A DNA stretch of 64,000 nucleotides, taken from positions 62,001-126,000 of the forward strand of contig NZ_BONF01000020.1 in NCBI RefSeq assembly GCF_016862575.1, in the 5' to 3' direction. A program made the translations under genes and the position numbers. Below are positions 33,303 through 41,752 of the stretch, piece by piece. A model generated the notes under the pieces. The model was given only the letters and a program-made list of their open reading frames with translations, was not told the DNA's origin and did not search any database. This DNA comes from Catellatospora bangladeshensis (GTDB lineage: Bacteria; Actinomycetota; Actinomycetes; Mycobacteriales; Micromonosporaceae). Each line of letters begins with the position of its first letter. Positions within the stretch are counted from its first letter, which is position 1.

Positions 33303-33589
33303 GCCGAACCGACCGGGGCAGCGCCACCGCCGAGCTGGCGGTGGCGCTGCCCGCCGTGGTGCTGCTGCTGGTGACCGGCATCGGCGCGGTCACCGCGGTG
33401 ACCGTGAAGCTCGGCTGCGTCGCCGCCGCCCGCGACGCGGCACTGGCCGCGGCCCGCGGCGAGGCGGTGGCGGCCGGGGCGGACGTGTCGTCCGGCGGGG
33501 ACACCGTGACGGCGACCGTGCGGCGATCCGTCCGGGTCACCGTGCTCACCTGCACGGCGACCGCCGCCCGGGAACCGGGTGCGCCGTGA
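33299..33589 (+). CDS. TadE-family minor pilin
   Basis: 96 residues of the TadE-like type. The N-terminus RGSATAELAVALPAVVLLLV is the characteristic segment (E in the +5-type position followed by a long hydrophobic helix), then a small variable domain with two Cys (LGCVAAAR, VTVLTCTAT). GTG 33299 overlaps the previous stop and the gene ends overlapping the next GTG, so it is part of a coupled chain. Confidence 0.82.
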   Translation: MSRTDRGSATAELAVALPAVVLLLVTGIGAVTAVTVKLGCVAAARDAALAAARGEAVAAGADVSSGGDTVTATVRRSVRVTVLTCTATAAREPGAP

Positions 33590-33975
33590 GCTCCCTGTAT
33601 GCGCTCGGCGTCGGGCTCGTGTTCGTCGCCGCGGGCACCGTGGTCGCGGCCGAGGGCGCGCACCTGGTCGCCCGGGAGCAGGCACGGACGGCGGCCGATC
33701 TCGGCGCGCTGGCGGGCGCGGCGTACGCGGTCCAGGGCGCCGACGTGGCCTGCGCACGGGCGGGGGACCTGGTGCGGGCCAACGGCGCGACGGTGACCGA
33801 CTGCCGCCTGGACGGCCTCGACCTGCTCCTCTCCGTCATCGCCGTCACCCGCGCGGGCGCCGCCGAGGCCACCGCCCGCGCGGGGCCGGTCCGGTTCGCG
33901 GCGGTCGGGTTCGCGGCGGTCGGGTTCGCGGCGGGCTTTGGAGATCGCGATTTCGTGTCAAGAAGTGAGGTGTGA
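33586..33975 (+). CDS. TadE/G-like pilus-associated protein (Rv3654c type)
   Basis: 129 residues, resembling the small protein that ends mycobacterial and streptomycete tad operons: ARTAADLGALAGAAYAVQG is the matching block after an N-terminal helix (LYALGVGLVFVAAGTVVA). The tail is odd: two direct repeats (RFAAVGFAAVGFAAGF) and then DRDFVSRSEV, encoded by the left arm of a degenerate hairpin repeat (33943-33995). The original stop was probably displaced. GTG 33586 overlaps the previous stop. Confidence 0.75.
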   Translation: MSSLYALGVGLVFVAAGTVVAAEGAHLVAREQARTAADLGALAGAAYAVQGADVACARAGDLVRANGATVTDCRLDGLDLLLSVIAVTRAGAAEATARAGPVRFAAVGFAAVGFAAGFGDRDFVSRSEV

Positions 33976-33995
33976 CCGCAGATCATGACACCAAC
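33943..33995. repeat. Decayed copy of hairpin family A, overlapping two genes
   Basis: GATCGCGATTTCGTGTCA (33943-33960) and GACCGCAGATCATGACAC (33974-33991) match the left arm and the inner-plus-right part of the copy at 60906-60970. The left arm encodes the tail of the TadE/G-like protein and the right arm supplies the ATG of the next gene. The arms no longer pair well. Confidence 0.65.
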
Positions 33996-34890
33996 CACTG
34001 ATCAAGCCGGGCTGGACGCGCTGGCCGGCGACCAGGGTGGGCTGTTCACCAGGGCGGATGCCCAAAGGCTCGGGTTCTCGGACGACCAGATCCGGCGGCG
34101 GCTGCGCCGGGGCGACTGGCGGGTGGTCATCGGGCCCGTGCTGACCCGCGCCGGGCGGCAGGTCACCCCGCTGCTGCGGGACCGGGCCGTGCTGCTTGCC
34201 GTGCCGGACGCCGTCCTCAGCGGACCGTCGGCGGCCAGGCGTTACGGCCTGGAGGTGCCCGACCTGCGCACCTGCGTGACGGTGGCGCCGGGGCGGAAGG
34301 TCCGGCACGCCGGCCTGCGGGTGCACCGCGAGGTGCTCGCGCCGGCCGATCTGTCCCTGGTCGAGGGCGTGCTCTTCACCGCACCGGCGCAGACGGTGGT
34401 CGACTGCGTACGCGAGCTGCGGCCCGACGACGCCGACCTCGTCCTCGACCGGGCGATCCAGCGGCGGCTCATCACGTTCGAGGAGTTCGTCGAGCGGGTG
34501 CGCGGCCAAACGGGGCGGCACGGGGTCGGACCGCTGATCCGAGCGGCCGCCCGGCATGCCGATGGGGCGCGGTCGGCTGCGGAACGGCTGCTGGTGCAGG
34601 GTTTGCGGCAGGCCCGGATCGCCGGCTGGCGGGCGAATCTGCCGGTCCACGACGAGGACGGCCTGATCGGTGCGGTCGACTTCGGCTTCGCGGAGATCCG
34701 GCTCGCGATCGAGGTCGACGGGCAGGCGTGGCACAGCGCCGCTGACCGCTTCCAGCAGGACCGCACCCGGCAGAACCGCCTGGTCCGGGCGGGCTGGACG
34801 GTGCTCCGCTTCACCTGGCAGGACCTCACCCGCAACATGCCCGGCGTCCTCCACGAGATCGAAACCGTCCGCCGCCAACTGACCCGCTGA
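33985..34890 (+). CDS. Protein with AbiEi-type HTH and DUF559 nuclease-like domain
   Basis: 301 residues. The N-terminus (about 10-60: GLFTRADAQRLGFSDDQIRRRLRRGDW) is the helix-turn-helix of AbiEi-type antitoxins; the C-terminus (about 210-300: IGAVDFGFAEIRLAIEVDGQAWHS followed by RQNRLVRAGWTVLRFTW) is a DUF559 domain, related to Vsr/PD-(D/E)XK nucleases, with the D..E.D pattern. Such proteins are common in actinomycetes; DNA cleavage has not been established for most. The ATG 33985 is part of the right arm of a decayed repeat, and no ribosome site precedes it. Monocistronic, followed by hairpin A1. Confidence 0.78.
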   Translation: MTPTTDQAGLDALAGDQGGLFTRADAQRLGFSDDQIRRRLRRGDWRVVIGPVLTRAGRQVTPLLRDRAVLLAVPDAVLSGPSAARRYGLEVPDLRTCVTVAPGRKVRHAGLRVHREVLAPADLSLVEGVLFTAPAQTVVDCVRELRPDDADLVLDRAIQRRLITFEEFVERVRGQTGRHGVGPLIRAAARHADGARSAAERLLVQGLRQARIAGWRANLPVHDEDGLIGAVDFGFAEIRLAIEVDGQAWHSAADRFQQDRTRQNRLVRAGWTVLRFTWQDLTRNMPGVLHEIETVRRQLTR

Positions 34891-34892
34891 TC

Positions 34893-34957
34893 AAGATCGC
34901 TGTCTCGTGTCGAAACCTCAGGCTGCACCGCAGCTTTTGACACGAGACAGCGATCTT
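34893..34957. repeat. Dispersed hairpin repeat, family A copy 1
   Basis: Perfect 19-nt arms AAGATCGCTGTCTCGTGTC (34893-34911) and GACACGAGACAGCGATCTT (34939-34957), 27-nt loop containing CACCGCAG. It lies between convergent genes (ends 34890 and 34996). Confidence 0.9.
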
Positions 34958-34995
34958 CAACCTGACGACCAGGGGCACGGCGCGCGGCGGGTGGG

Positions 34996-37389
34996 TCAGT
35001 GGGGGAGGTGGTGGAGGATGGTGTCGAGGACGGTCACGGCGCCGCGTTTGTCCAGGGGATTGTTGCCGTTGCCGCACTTGGGGGACTGGACGCAGCTGGG
35101 GCAGCCGCGCTCGCACCCGCACTCGGCGACGGCCGTGCGCGTCGCGCCCAGCCACTGCGCGGCCATCCCGTACGCCCGCTCGGCGAAGCCCGCCCCGCCG
35201 GGGTGCCCGTCGTACACGAAGATGGTCGGCGCGTCGGTGTCGGCGTGGCAGGCGGTGGACAGTCCGCCGATGTCCCACCGGTCGCAGCTGGCCACCAGCG
35301 GGAGCAGCCCGATGGCGGCGTGCTCGGCGGCGTGCAGCGAGCCGGGCAGGTCCTCGATCCCGGCGACGGCGGACTCGGCGATGGTGGTCCACACCGCGAC
35401 GGTGCGCAGCGTCCGGCTGGGCAGCTCCAGCGGCCAGGTGCCCAGCACCTCCCCGCTGTCCATCCGGCGGCGCTGGAACGACACGACCTGGCTGGTGACC
35501 TCGACTTCGCCGAGGAACAGCCCGATCGGCCCGGCGTCGACGTAGGAGCGCACCTCCAGCACGGTGAGCGAGGTGGTGTCCCGGGCGTGCGTGGAGTACG
35601 GCGGGTTGTCCGCCTCGACCAGCGCGACCGCGTCGGCCAGGTCGAGCGACTGCACGACGTACGTGCGGCCCTGGTGGGTGTACACGGCGCCGGGGTGCAG
35701 GTGGTGGTGGGCCGCGCCGGGGTCGGCGGTGCCGATCAGCCGCCCGGTGGACGCCTCGATGACAGCGACGGGCGGGCCGCCGGTGCCGCGCAGGTCGATG
35801 TCGGGGCGCTGCGGATGGGTCCAGTACCAGCCGGTGGGGCGGCGGCGCAGCGCGCCCGCGGCGACCAGCTCGTCCAGCAGCGCCGCGTCGGCGCCGAACA
35901 GGGGCAGGTCGGCCTCGGTGAGCGGCTGCTCGGCGGCGGCGGTGCACAGGTGCGGGGCGAGCACGTACGGGTTGGCCGGGTCGAACACGGTGGCCTCGAC
36001 GGGGGTGCCGAACAGCGCCTGCGGGTGGTGCACCAGGTAGGTGTCCAGCGGGTCGTCGCGGGCGACGAGCACGCACAGCCCGTCGCGCCCGGCCCGCCCG
36101 GCCCGCCCGGCGCGCTGCCAGACCGCGGCGCGGGTGCCGGGGTAGCCGGCCAGCAGCACGGCGTCCAGGCCGGTCACGTCGATGCCCAGTTCGAGCGCGT
36201 TGGTGGTGGCCAGGCCGGTGAGGCTGCCGTCGGTGAGCTGCTGCTCCAGGCTGCGGCGCTCCTCGCGCAGGTAGCCGGCGCGGTACGCGGCGACCTGGCG
36301 GCCCAGGCCCGGCTGCGCCTCTTCGAGCGCGGCGCGCGCGTGCCCGGCCACGACCTCGGCGCCGCGCCGGGAGGGCACGAAGGCGAGGGTGCGTACCCCC
36401 TGCACGACCGCGTCGGCCAGCAGGTCGGCGGTCTCCCGCAGCGCGGACCGGCGCACCGGGGCGGCGTCACCGTTCAGATCCGCGCCGGGCAGCTCCGGCG
36501 GCTCCCACATGGCGAAGGTCATCGAGCCGCGCGGCGCGCCGTCGTCGGTGACGGCCCGCACCGGTCGCCCGACGAGCTTGCTCGCGCTGCCCGCCGGATC
36601 CCCGGACGTCGCCGACGCCAGCAGGAACACCGGCCCGCGCCGCGCTGCGCCGCCCCGGCCGATCCCGGTGCCACCGGACCTGGCCGCGCCGCCTGACCGG
36701 GCAACGGACTGGTCAGCGGTCTCCGCGTTAAGAAGGTGCCCTTCCTCTACGTATTCCGTTAAGAAGGTGCCCTTCCTTTCGGGTTCTCCGGTGAGGCGGC
36801 GGAGGCGGCGGAGGATGTGGGCGACGTGGGCGCCGAAGACGCCGCGGTAGCTGTGGGACTCGTCGACGATGACGTAGCGCAGGTTGCGCAGCACCCCCGA
36901 CCAGCGCTGGTGCTGCGGGAGCAGGCTGTGGTGCAGCAGGTCGGGGTTGGTGAGGATGACGTTGGCGTGCTGGCGGATCCAGTCGCGCTCCTCGCGGCCG
37001 GTGTCGCCGTCGCAGACCGCGGCGCGCAGGCCGGGCAGGTTCAGCCCCGTCAGCGAGCGGTGCTGGTCGGCGGCGAGCGCCTTGGTCGGGGCGAGGTAGA
37101 GGACCCGGGCACGGGGTTCGGTGAGCACCGCCGACAGAGCGGGCAGCTGGTAGGCGAGGGACTTGCCGGAGCCGGTGCCGGTCGAGATGACGACGTCGTG
37201 GCCGGCGTACGCCAGCTCGGCGGCCTCGGCCTGGTGGGCCCAGGGCGCGGTGATGCCGCAGCCGCGCAGCGCCTCGACCAGGTCCGGCGGGATCCAGGCA
37301 GGCCATTCGGCGGCGCGCCCGGCCCGCGCGGGCAGCAGCTCGACGTGCGTGACCTGGTCGCGCTTGAGCCAGTAGGGCAGCAGGTCCAC
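34996..37389 (-). CDS. DEAD/DEAH-box helicase with C-terminal Zn-Cys domain
   Basis: 797-residue superfamily 2 helicase of the type with a C-terminal DUF1998 (MrfA-like) module. Walker A is STGTGSGKS (K76), motif II is DESH (176-179), motif III is SAT (259-261), motif VI is QRAGRAGRAG, and the C-terminus has CGCERGCPSCVQSPKC as a zinc site. Mycobacterial and Bacillus relatives act in DNA repair. GTG 37389 is chosen since the preceding frame has no family similarity. Between motifs II and III lies an unusual 45-residue insertion (about 206-252) holding two copies of a 21-nt repeat. Divergent from the bldG-like gene, as in Streptomyces. Confidence 0.88.
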   Translation of the reverse strand: MDLLPYWLKRDQVTHVELLPARAGRAAEWPAWIPPDLVEALRGCGITAPWAHQAEAAELAYAGHDVVISTGTGSGKSLAYQLPALSAVLTEPRARVLYLAPTKALAADQHRSLTGLNLPGLRAAVCDGDTGREERDWIRQHANVILTNPDLLHHSLLPQHQRWSGVLRNLRYVIVDESHSYRGVFGAHVAHILRRLRRLTGEPERKGTFLTEYVEEGHLLNAETADQSVARSGGAARSGGTGIGRGGAARRGPVFLLASATSGDPAGSASKLVGRPVRAVTDDGAPRGSMTFAMWEPPELPGADLNGDAAPVRRSALRETADLLADAVVQGVRTLAFVPSRRGAEVVAGHARAALEEAQPGLGRQVAAYRAGYLREERRSLEQQLTDGSLTGLATTNALELGIDVTGLDAVLLAGYPGTRAAVWQRAGRAGRAGRDGLCVLVARDDPLDTYLVHHPQALFGTPVEATVFDPANPYVLAPHLCTAAAEQPLTEADLPLFGADAALLDELVAAGALRRRPTGWYWTHPQRPDIDLRGTGGPPVAVIEASTGRLIGTADPGAAHHHLHPGAVYTHQGRTYVVQSLDLADAVALVEADNPPYSTHARDTTSLTVLEVRSYVDAGPIGLFLGEVEVTSQVVSFQRRRMDSGEVLGTWPLELPSRTLRTVAVWTTIAESAVAGIEDLPGSLHAAEHAAIGLLPLVASCDRWDIGGLSTACHADTDAPTIFVYDGHPGGAGFAERAYGMAAQWLGATRTAVAECGCERGCPSCVQSPKCGNGNNPLDKRGAVTVLDTILHHLPH
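36726..36777. repeat. 21-nt direct repeat inside helicase gene
   Basis: CGTTAAGAAGGTGCCCTTCC and one more base occurs at 36726-36746 and again at 36757-36777; each copy is partly palindromic (AGAAGG-tgc-CCTTCC). The 31-nt period means the copies are read in different frames, as GTFLTE and GHLLNAE, yet the gene is open on both sides. Confidence 0.85.
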
Positions 37390-37635
37390 CCCAGCACTCT
37401 GCCACCCGGCGGGCCGCGGCGGCCAGCCCGCATCGGCCGCCGTCGTGCGATGTCCGTCGCAGCCTCCGGCGGCACGGGCCCGGCGGCGGGGGCCTGTTGC
37501 CGAGATACGACAGCCCACGTCGGCGACAAGGGCAAAGGGCGCGTAGCCCGGAAACCCGACCAGTGGTTAGATGCATGGGGACCGGTGCACGGAGAGATTC
37601 CGGGCAGTGACCGGACGTCGCAGAGGGAGGTGCCG
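37390..37635. other. Divergent promoter region helicase / bldG-like
   Basis: 246 nt between divergent genes. It contains the GGGAGG ribosome site of the bldG-like gene (37625-37630) and a possible -10 TTAGAT at 37565. Nothing else stands out. Confidence 0.4.
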
Positions 37636-37971
37636 ATGGAGCTGTCGCTGGCCACGCGTGTCGTCGCCACGCACACCGTGCTCGAAGTCGGCGGCGAGGT
37701 GGACGTCTACACCGCTCCCAAGCTGCGCGAGCGCATCGCGGAGCTGCTCGACAGCGGGGTGACCGGAGTCGTGGTCGACCTCGCGAAGGTCGAGTTCATG
37801 GACTCGACCGGGCTGGGCGTGCTGGTCGGCGGGCTGCGCAAGGCGCGTGCCGCCGGGGCCACGTTCGGGGTGGTGTGCGCCCGCGAGTCGCTGCTGAAGA
37901 TCTTCCGGATCACGGCGCTCGACCAGGTGCTGCCGCTGTACCCGTCCGTCGACGCCGCGACCGCGAGCTGA
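37636..37971 (+). CDS. bldG: Anti-sigma factor antagonist (STAS, BldG-like)
   Basis: 111 residues forming a STAS domain. KVEFMDSTGLGVLVGG contains the conserved Ser that is phosphorylated in SpoIIAA-type antagonists. In Streptomyces the corresponding gene is bldG, needed for aerial growth and antibiotic production, and here the neighbours (divergent helicase, downstream anti-sigma factor) are the same. ATG 37636 has GGGAGG 5 nt upstream. Only 11 nt separate its stop from the next gene, so the two form an operon. Symbol based on synteny and family. Confidence 0.88.
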   Translation: MELSLATRVVATHTVLEVGGEVDVYTAPKLRERIAELLDSGVTGVVVDLAKVEFMDSTGLGVLVGGLRKARAAGATFGVVCARESLLKIFRITALDQVLPLYPSVDAATAS

Positions 37972-37982
37972 TCCGCAGGGTA

Positions 37983-38393
37983 ATGGCGACCGTCCGGCTC
38001 GAATTCACCCCCGAACCCGCGCACGTGCGTACGGCGCGGCTCGTCGGCGTGGCCGTCGCGCGGCGGGCCGGTGTGCCCGACGACCAGCTCGACGAGGTCC
38101 GTCTGGCGATCGGCGAGGCCTGCGCGCGGGCGGTGGCCCGGCACCAGCGGGTCGGCCTGCGCGACGTGGTCGCCGTGGCGTTCAGCGACGGGGACCGTTA
38201 CCTGGTGCAGGTGTGGGACCGCGCCGGTGACGACGCGCCCATCGCCGACGAGGAGCAGATCACCGTGGACGTGAGCGCCAGCCTGCTCCAGGCGATCGTG
38301 AAGGATCTGCAGGTCCGCCCGCTCGACGACGGGCCGGGCACCGAGGTGCAGATGGCGTGGCCGATCCGGCGCGCGTCGCGGCTGGGCCGCTGA
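37983..38393 (+). CDS. Anti-sigma factor (RsbW-like), BldG partner
   Basis: 136 residues with the size and fold of an HATPase_c anti-sigma factor. The N-box, usually E-A-x-x-N-A, reads GEACARAV, so Arg stands at the Mg-coordinating Asn, and the glycine-rich G1 box is weak (WDRAGDDAP). A kinase function is therefore doubtful, although binding to BldG and a sigma factor is likely from the context. In Streptomyces the next gene after bldG is the same kind of protein. ATG 37983 has a weak ribosome site (CAGGG). Confidence 0.8.
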   Translation: MATVRLEFTPEPAHVRTARLVGVAVARRAGVPDDQLDEVRLAIGEACARAVARHQRVGLRDVVAVAFSDGDRYLVQVWDRAGDDAPIADEEQITVDVSASLLQAIVKDLQVRPLDDGPGTEVQMAWPIRRASRLGR

Positions 38394-38708
38394 TCTCGCC
38401 ACAGAACGTGAGCGTGTGCATGCGCGGCGACGTGCTGTGACCGTTCCGCAGGCATAGAGTCGCTGAGCGTACCGCACAAACCCGCGCGGCGCAGCAACGA
38501 AGATCACCGCGACACGGCAGGCACAGGGTGTGACCCCGACCACGTGTCCGGTTTACAGTTCACGGGTTGTTTCGATGCCGTAACCGCCGTCACTCGTGCT
38601 CCGGTTCCGGCTCCGCCGTGGGGGGTAGCCCGGTGGCAGGCCCGACCGGGCCGTCCACCGACGACTCCGTACGGCGGCCTCACAAGTAGAGATCTTTGGA
38701 GGACAAAG
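38394..38708. other. Leader region upstream of hppA
   Basis: 315 nt without a gene. It ends in the strong ribosome site TTTGGAGGACAAAG; the promoter probably lies near 38550-38570, where GGTTTACAG and TTGTTTCGATG occur. No recognised riboswitch structure. Confidence 0.4.
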
Positions 38709-41054
38709 ATGTCCGGGACCATCCTCGCCGCGCCCGGCGGCGAGCTGGCCCTTACCGGCAAGAACGTGTCGTACGTGATTGTCGCGGCCGTGATCGCGCT
38801 GGTGGCGCTGGGATTCGCCGCCGTGCTGGTCAAGTCCGTGCTCGCGACCGGTAAGGGCACCAACAAGATGCAGGAGATCGCCGGGGCCGTCCAGGAGGGC
38901 GCGTCGGCCTATCTCTTCCGCCAGTTCAAGACGCTCGGCATCTTCGTGGTGCTCGCGGTCATCCTGCTCTTCGTACTGCCGGTACACGGCGACGGCGACG
39001 AGCTTTCGCTGAAGATCGGCCGTTCGGCCTTCTTCGTGGTGGGTGCGCTGTTCAGCGCGTTCATCGGCGGTGCGGGCATGGCGCTGGCCACCCGTGCCAA
39101 CCTGCGGGTCGCCGCGGCGGCGCGCGAGGCCGAGGGCGGTCGCGAGAACGCCATGGCGATCGCGTTCCGCACCGGTGGTGTCGTCGGCTTCCTGACCGTC
39201 GGACTCGGCCTGTTCGGCGCCGCGCTGGTGGTGCTGATCTACCGTGCCGACGCCGCGACCGTGCTGGAGGGCTTCGGCTTCGGCGCCGCGCTGCTCGCGA
39301 TGTTCATGCGGGTCGGCGGCGGCATCTTCACCAAGGCCGCCGACGTCGGCGCCGACCTGGTCGGCAAGGTCGAGCAGAACATCCCCGAGGACGACCCGCG
39401 CAACGCGGCCACCATCGCCGACAACGTCGGCGACAACGTGGGCGACTGCGCCGGCATGGCCGCGGACCTGTTCGAGTCGTACGCGGTGACCCTGGTGGCC
39501 GCCCTGATCCTGGGCCGTGCCGCATTCGGCGTCGAGGGCCTGGTCTTCCCGCTGATCGTGTCCACCGTCGGGGTGCTGATCGCGATCGTCGGCGTGTTCC
39601 TGACCCGCCTGCGCAAGTCCGACAAGAACGGCCTGCAGGCGATCAACCGCGCCTTCTACATCTCGGCCGGCGTGTCCGCGGTCGCGGTGGCGGGCGCTTC
39701 GGTGTGGTACCTGCCGAAGACGTTCGCCGCGCTGGGCAAGCCGGAGGTGTCCGGCAACCCGCAGGTCGTCGCCATCGGCGCGGTCATCATCGGCATCGTG
39801 CTGGCCGCCGCCATCCAGGCGCTGACCGGCTACTTCACCGAGACCGGCAAGCGCCCGGTGCAGGACATCGGCAAGACGTCCGAGACCGGCGCGGCGACGG
39901 TGGTGCTCTCCGGCATCAGCGTCGGCCTGGAGTCGGCGGTCTACTCGGCGCTGCTCATCGGCGGTGCCGTGTACGGCGCGTTCCTGCTGGGCGGCGGCAC
40001 GCTGGTCGTGTCGCTGTTCGCCATCGCGCTGGCCGGCTGCGGCCTGCTGACCACCGTCGGCGTCATCGTGGCCATGGACACCTTCGGCCCGATCTCCGAC
40101 AACGCGCAGGGCATCGCCGAGATGTCGGGCGACATCGACGAGCAGGGCGCGCGTACGCTCACCGAGCTCGACGCGGTCGGCAACACCACGAAGGCGATCA
40201 CCAAGGGCATCGCGATCGCGACGGCCGTGCTGGCCGCGACCGCGCTGTTCGGGTCGTACACCGACACCCTGGCCACCTCGCTGGCCGAGGCGGGTCAGAC
40301 CGCCTCCGAGGTGATCGACGAGATGCTGAACGTCGCGAACCCGGCCAACCTGGTCGGCCTGCTCATCGGCGTCTCGGTGGTCTTCCTGTTCTCGGGCCTG
40401 GCCATCAACGCGGTGTCGCGTTCGGCCGGCGCGGTGGTGCACGAGGTGCGCCGCCAGTTCCGCGAGCTGCCGGGCATCATGGACGGCACGCAGCGCCCCG
40501 AGTACGGCAAGGTCGTCGACATCTGCACCCGGGACGCGCAGCGCGAGCTGATGACCCCGGGCCTGCTCGCGGTCCTGGCCCCGATCGCCGTCGGCTTCGG
40601 CCTCGGCGCGGGCGCGCTGGCGTCGTACCTGGCCGGTGCGATCGGCGCGGGCACCCTGATGGCGGTGTTCCTGGCCAACTCCGGTGGCGCCTGGGACAAC
40701 GCGAAGAAGATGGTCGAGGACGGCGCGCACGGCGGCAAGGGCTCGCCGGCGCACGCCGCCACCGTCATCGGTGACACCGTCGGTGACCCGTTCAAGGACA
40801 CCGCCGGCCCGGCCATCAACCCGCTGATCAAGGTGATGAACCTGGTGTCGCTGCTGATCGCCCCCGCCGTGGTGGCGCTCTGGTACGGCTCCACCGAGAA
40901 CCCGACCGCGCGCACCGCGATCGCCCTCGTGGCGGCCGCGATCATCGTGGTCGCGGTCTTCATCACCAAGCGGAAGCCGATCACGGTCGGCGGCGATGAC
41001 TCGGGAAAAGCTGACGCTGCGACTCCGGCGCAGCGCGAAAAGGTCAACGCCTGA
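38709..41054 (+). CDS. hppA: Membrane-bound H+-translocating pyrophosphatase
   Basis: 781-residue, roughly 16-helix ion-pumping pyrophosphatase of the cytoplasmic membrane. The catalytic loop DVGADLVGKVEQNIPEDDPR followed by DNVGDNVGDCAGMAADLFESY is intact. Residues 492-500 read GNTTKAITKG with Lys495 and Thr498, the pair known to distinguish potassium-independent enzymes (which have K and T where dependent ones have A and A/G), so a K+-independent H+ pump is predicted. The ATG has GGAGG 6-7 nt upstream. It follows the bldG operon and ends in an excellent terminator. Confidence 0.96.
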   Translation: MSGTILAAPGGELALTGKNVSYVIVAAVIALVALGFAAVLVKSVLATGKGTNKMQEIAGAVQEGASAYLFRQFKTLGIFVVLAVILLFVLPVHGDGDELSLKIGRSAFFVVGALFSAFIGGAGMALATRANLRVAAAAREAEGGRENAMAIAFRTGGVVGFLTVGLGLFGAALVVLIYRADAATVLEGFGFGAALLAMFMRVGGGIFTKAADVGADLVGKVEQNIPEDDPRNAATIADNVGDNVGDCAGMAADLFESYAVTLVAALILGRAAFGVEGLVFPLIVSTVGVLIAIVGVFLTRLRKSDKNGLQAINRAFYISAGVSAVAVAGASVWYLPKTFAALGKPEVSGNPQVVAIGAVIIGIVLAAAIQALTGYFTETGKRPVQDIGKTSETGAATVVLSGISVGLESAVYSALLIGGAVYGAFLLGGGTLVVSLFAIALAGCGLLTTVGVIVAMDTFGPISDNAQGIAEMSGDIDEQGARTLTELDAVGNTTKAITKGIAIATAVLAATALFGSYTDTLATSLAEAGQTASEVIDEMLNVANPANLVGLLIGVSVVFLFSGLAINAVSRSAGAVVHEVRRQFRELPGIMDGTQRPEYGKVVDICTRDAQRELMTPGLLAVLAPIAVGFGLGAGALASYLAGAIGAGTLMAVFLANSGGAWDNAKKMVEDGAHGGKGSPAHAATVIGDTVGDPFKDTAGPAINPLIKVMNLVSLLIAPAVVALWYGSTENPTARTAIALVAAAIIVVAVFITKRKPITVGGDDSGKADAATPAQREKVNA

Positions 41055-41068
41055 CGCAACGCACTGAG

Positions 41069-41100
41069 GCGGCGCCCTCCCCTTCGGGGGAGGGCGCCGC
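41069..41100 (+). terminator. hppA terminator with UUCG tetraloop
   Basis: 14-bp perfect stem GCGGCGCCCTCCCC / GGGGAGGGCGCCGC closed by TTCG, then GGTGTTTTCT: a textbook intrinsic terminator 14 nt after the hppA stop. Confidence 0.92.
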
Positions 41101-41218
41101 GGTGTTTTCTGCCCCCGTCCGGCGCGAACGGCTCCGCGACCGTCCCTTTCGCCCCTGTCCCCGGGTACATCCACGCAAGATCACCGCTGCGATGGGGGGC
41201 GGGGTTAGGCTGCTCTCC

Positions 41219-41752
41219 ATGCGTAGGGGCCGGGTGGGGTTCGGGGCGCTGCTCGTCGTGGCGGCGGGGCTGCTCGGCGCGTGCGTGACGGAGGGGCCGC
41301 CGGCGCGGGTGTGGGCGGCGTCGGTGTGTTCGGCGCTGAACCCCTGGCGCGAGGAGATCGCGGTGCTGACCACGCGGGCGCAGCAGCAGACACCTAACGC
41401 GACCACGCCCCAGCAGGCCAAGGAGAACCTGGTCCGGATGCTGGAGGGGGCGCGCGACGCGAGCGAGCGGGCGCGCGGCCGGGTCGAGGCCGCGGGGGTG
41501 CCCGAGGTGGACGGCGGGTCCGCGATAGCCGACGGGGTGACCGGTTCGCTGGCCGAGATGCGCGACGCCTACGGCCGGGCGGGCGAGGCGATGCGCGCCC
41601 TGCCCACCGGCGACGCGGCGAAGTTCTACGAGGACGTGTCCGCGGTCATGGTCACCCTGCAGCGGGAGTACGACGCCAGCGCGCTGGACACCGGGTCGCT
41701 GCGCTCGACGGAGCTGCAACAGGCCTTCGGCGAGGTGCCGGAGTGTCTCTGA
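41219..41752 (+). CDS. Putative lipoprotein of unknown function
   Basis: 177 residues. A signal sequence with a lipobox (VVAAGLLGAC, Cys at about 22) is followed by a helical domain (about 35-170) with CSALNPWREEIAVL and a final ECL that could pair with it. It resembles uncharacterised lipoproteins located next to the hppA-topA region in actinomycetes. The ATG 41219 is preferred; ATG 41192 would lengthen the signal sequence by 9 residues. It overlaps the next GTG by 10 nt. Confidence 0.75.
   Translation: MRRGRVGFGALLVVAAGLLGACVTEGPPARVWAASVCSALNPWREEIAVLTTRAQQQTPNATTPQQAKENLVRMLEGARDASERARGRVEAAGVPEVDGGSAIADGVTGSLAEMRDAYGRAGEAMRALPTGDAAKFYEDVSAVMVTLQREYDASALDTGSLRSTELQQAFGEVPECL

Noticed and set aside
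36519-37389. Frameshift in the helicase at the 31-nt-period repeat
   Set aside because: Motifs I-II before and III-VI after the repeat are in one continuous frame.
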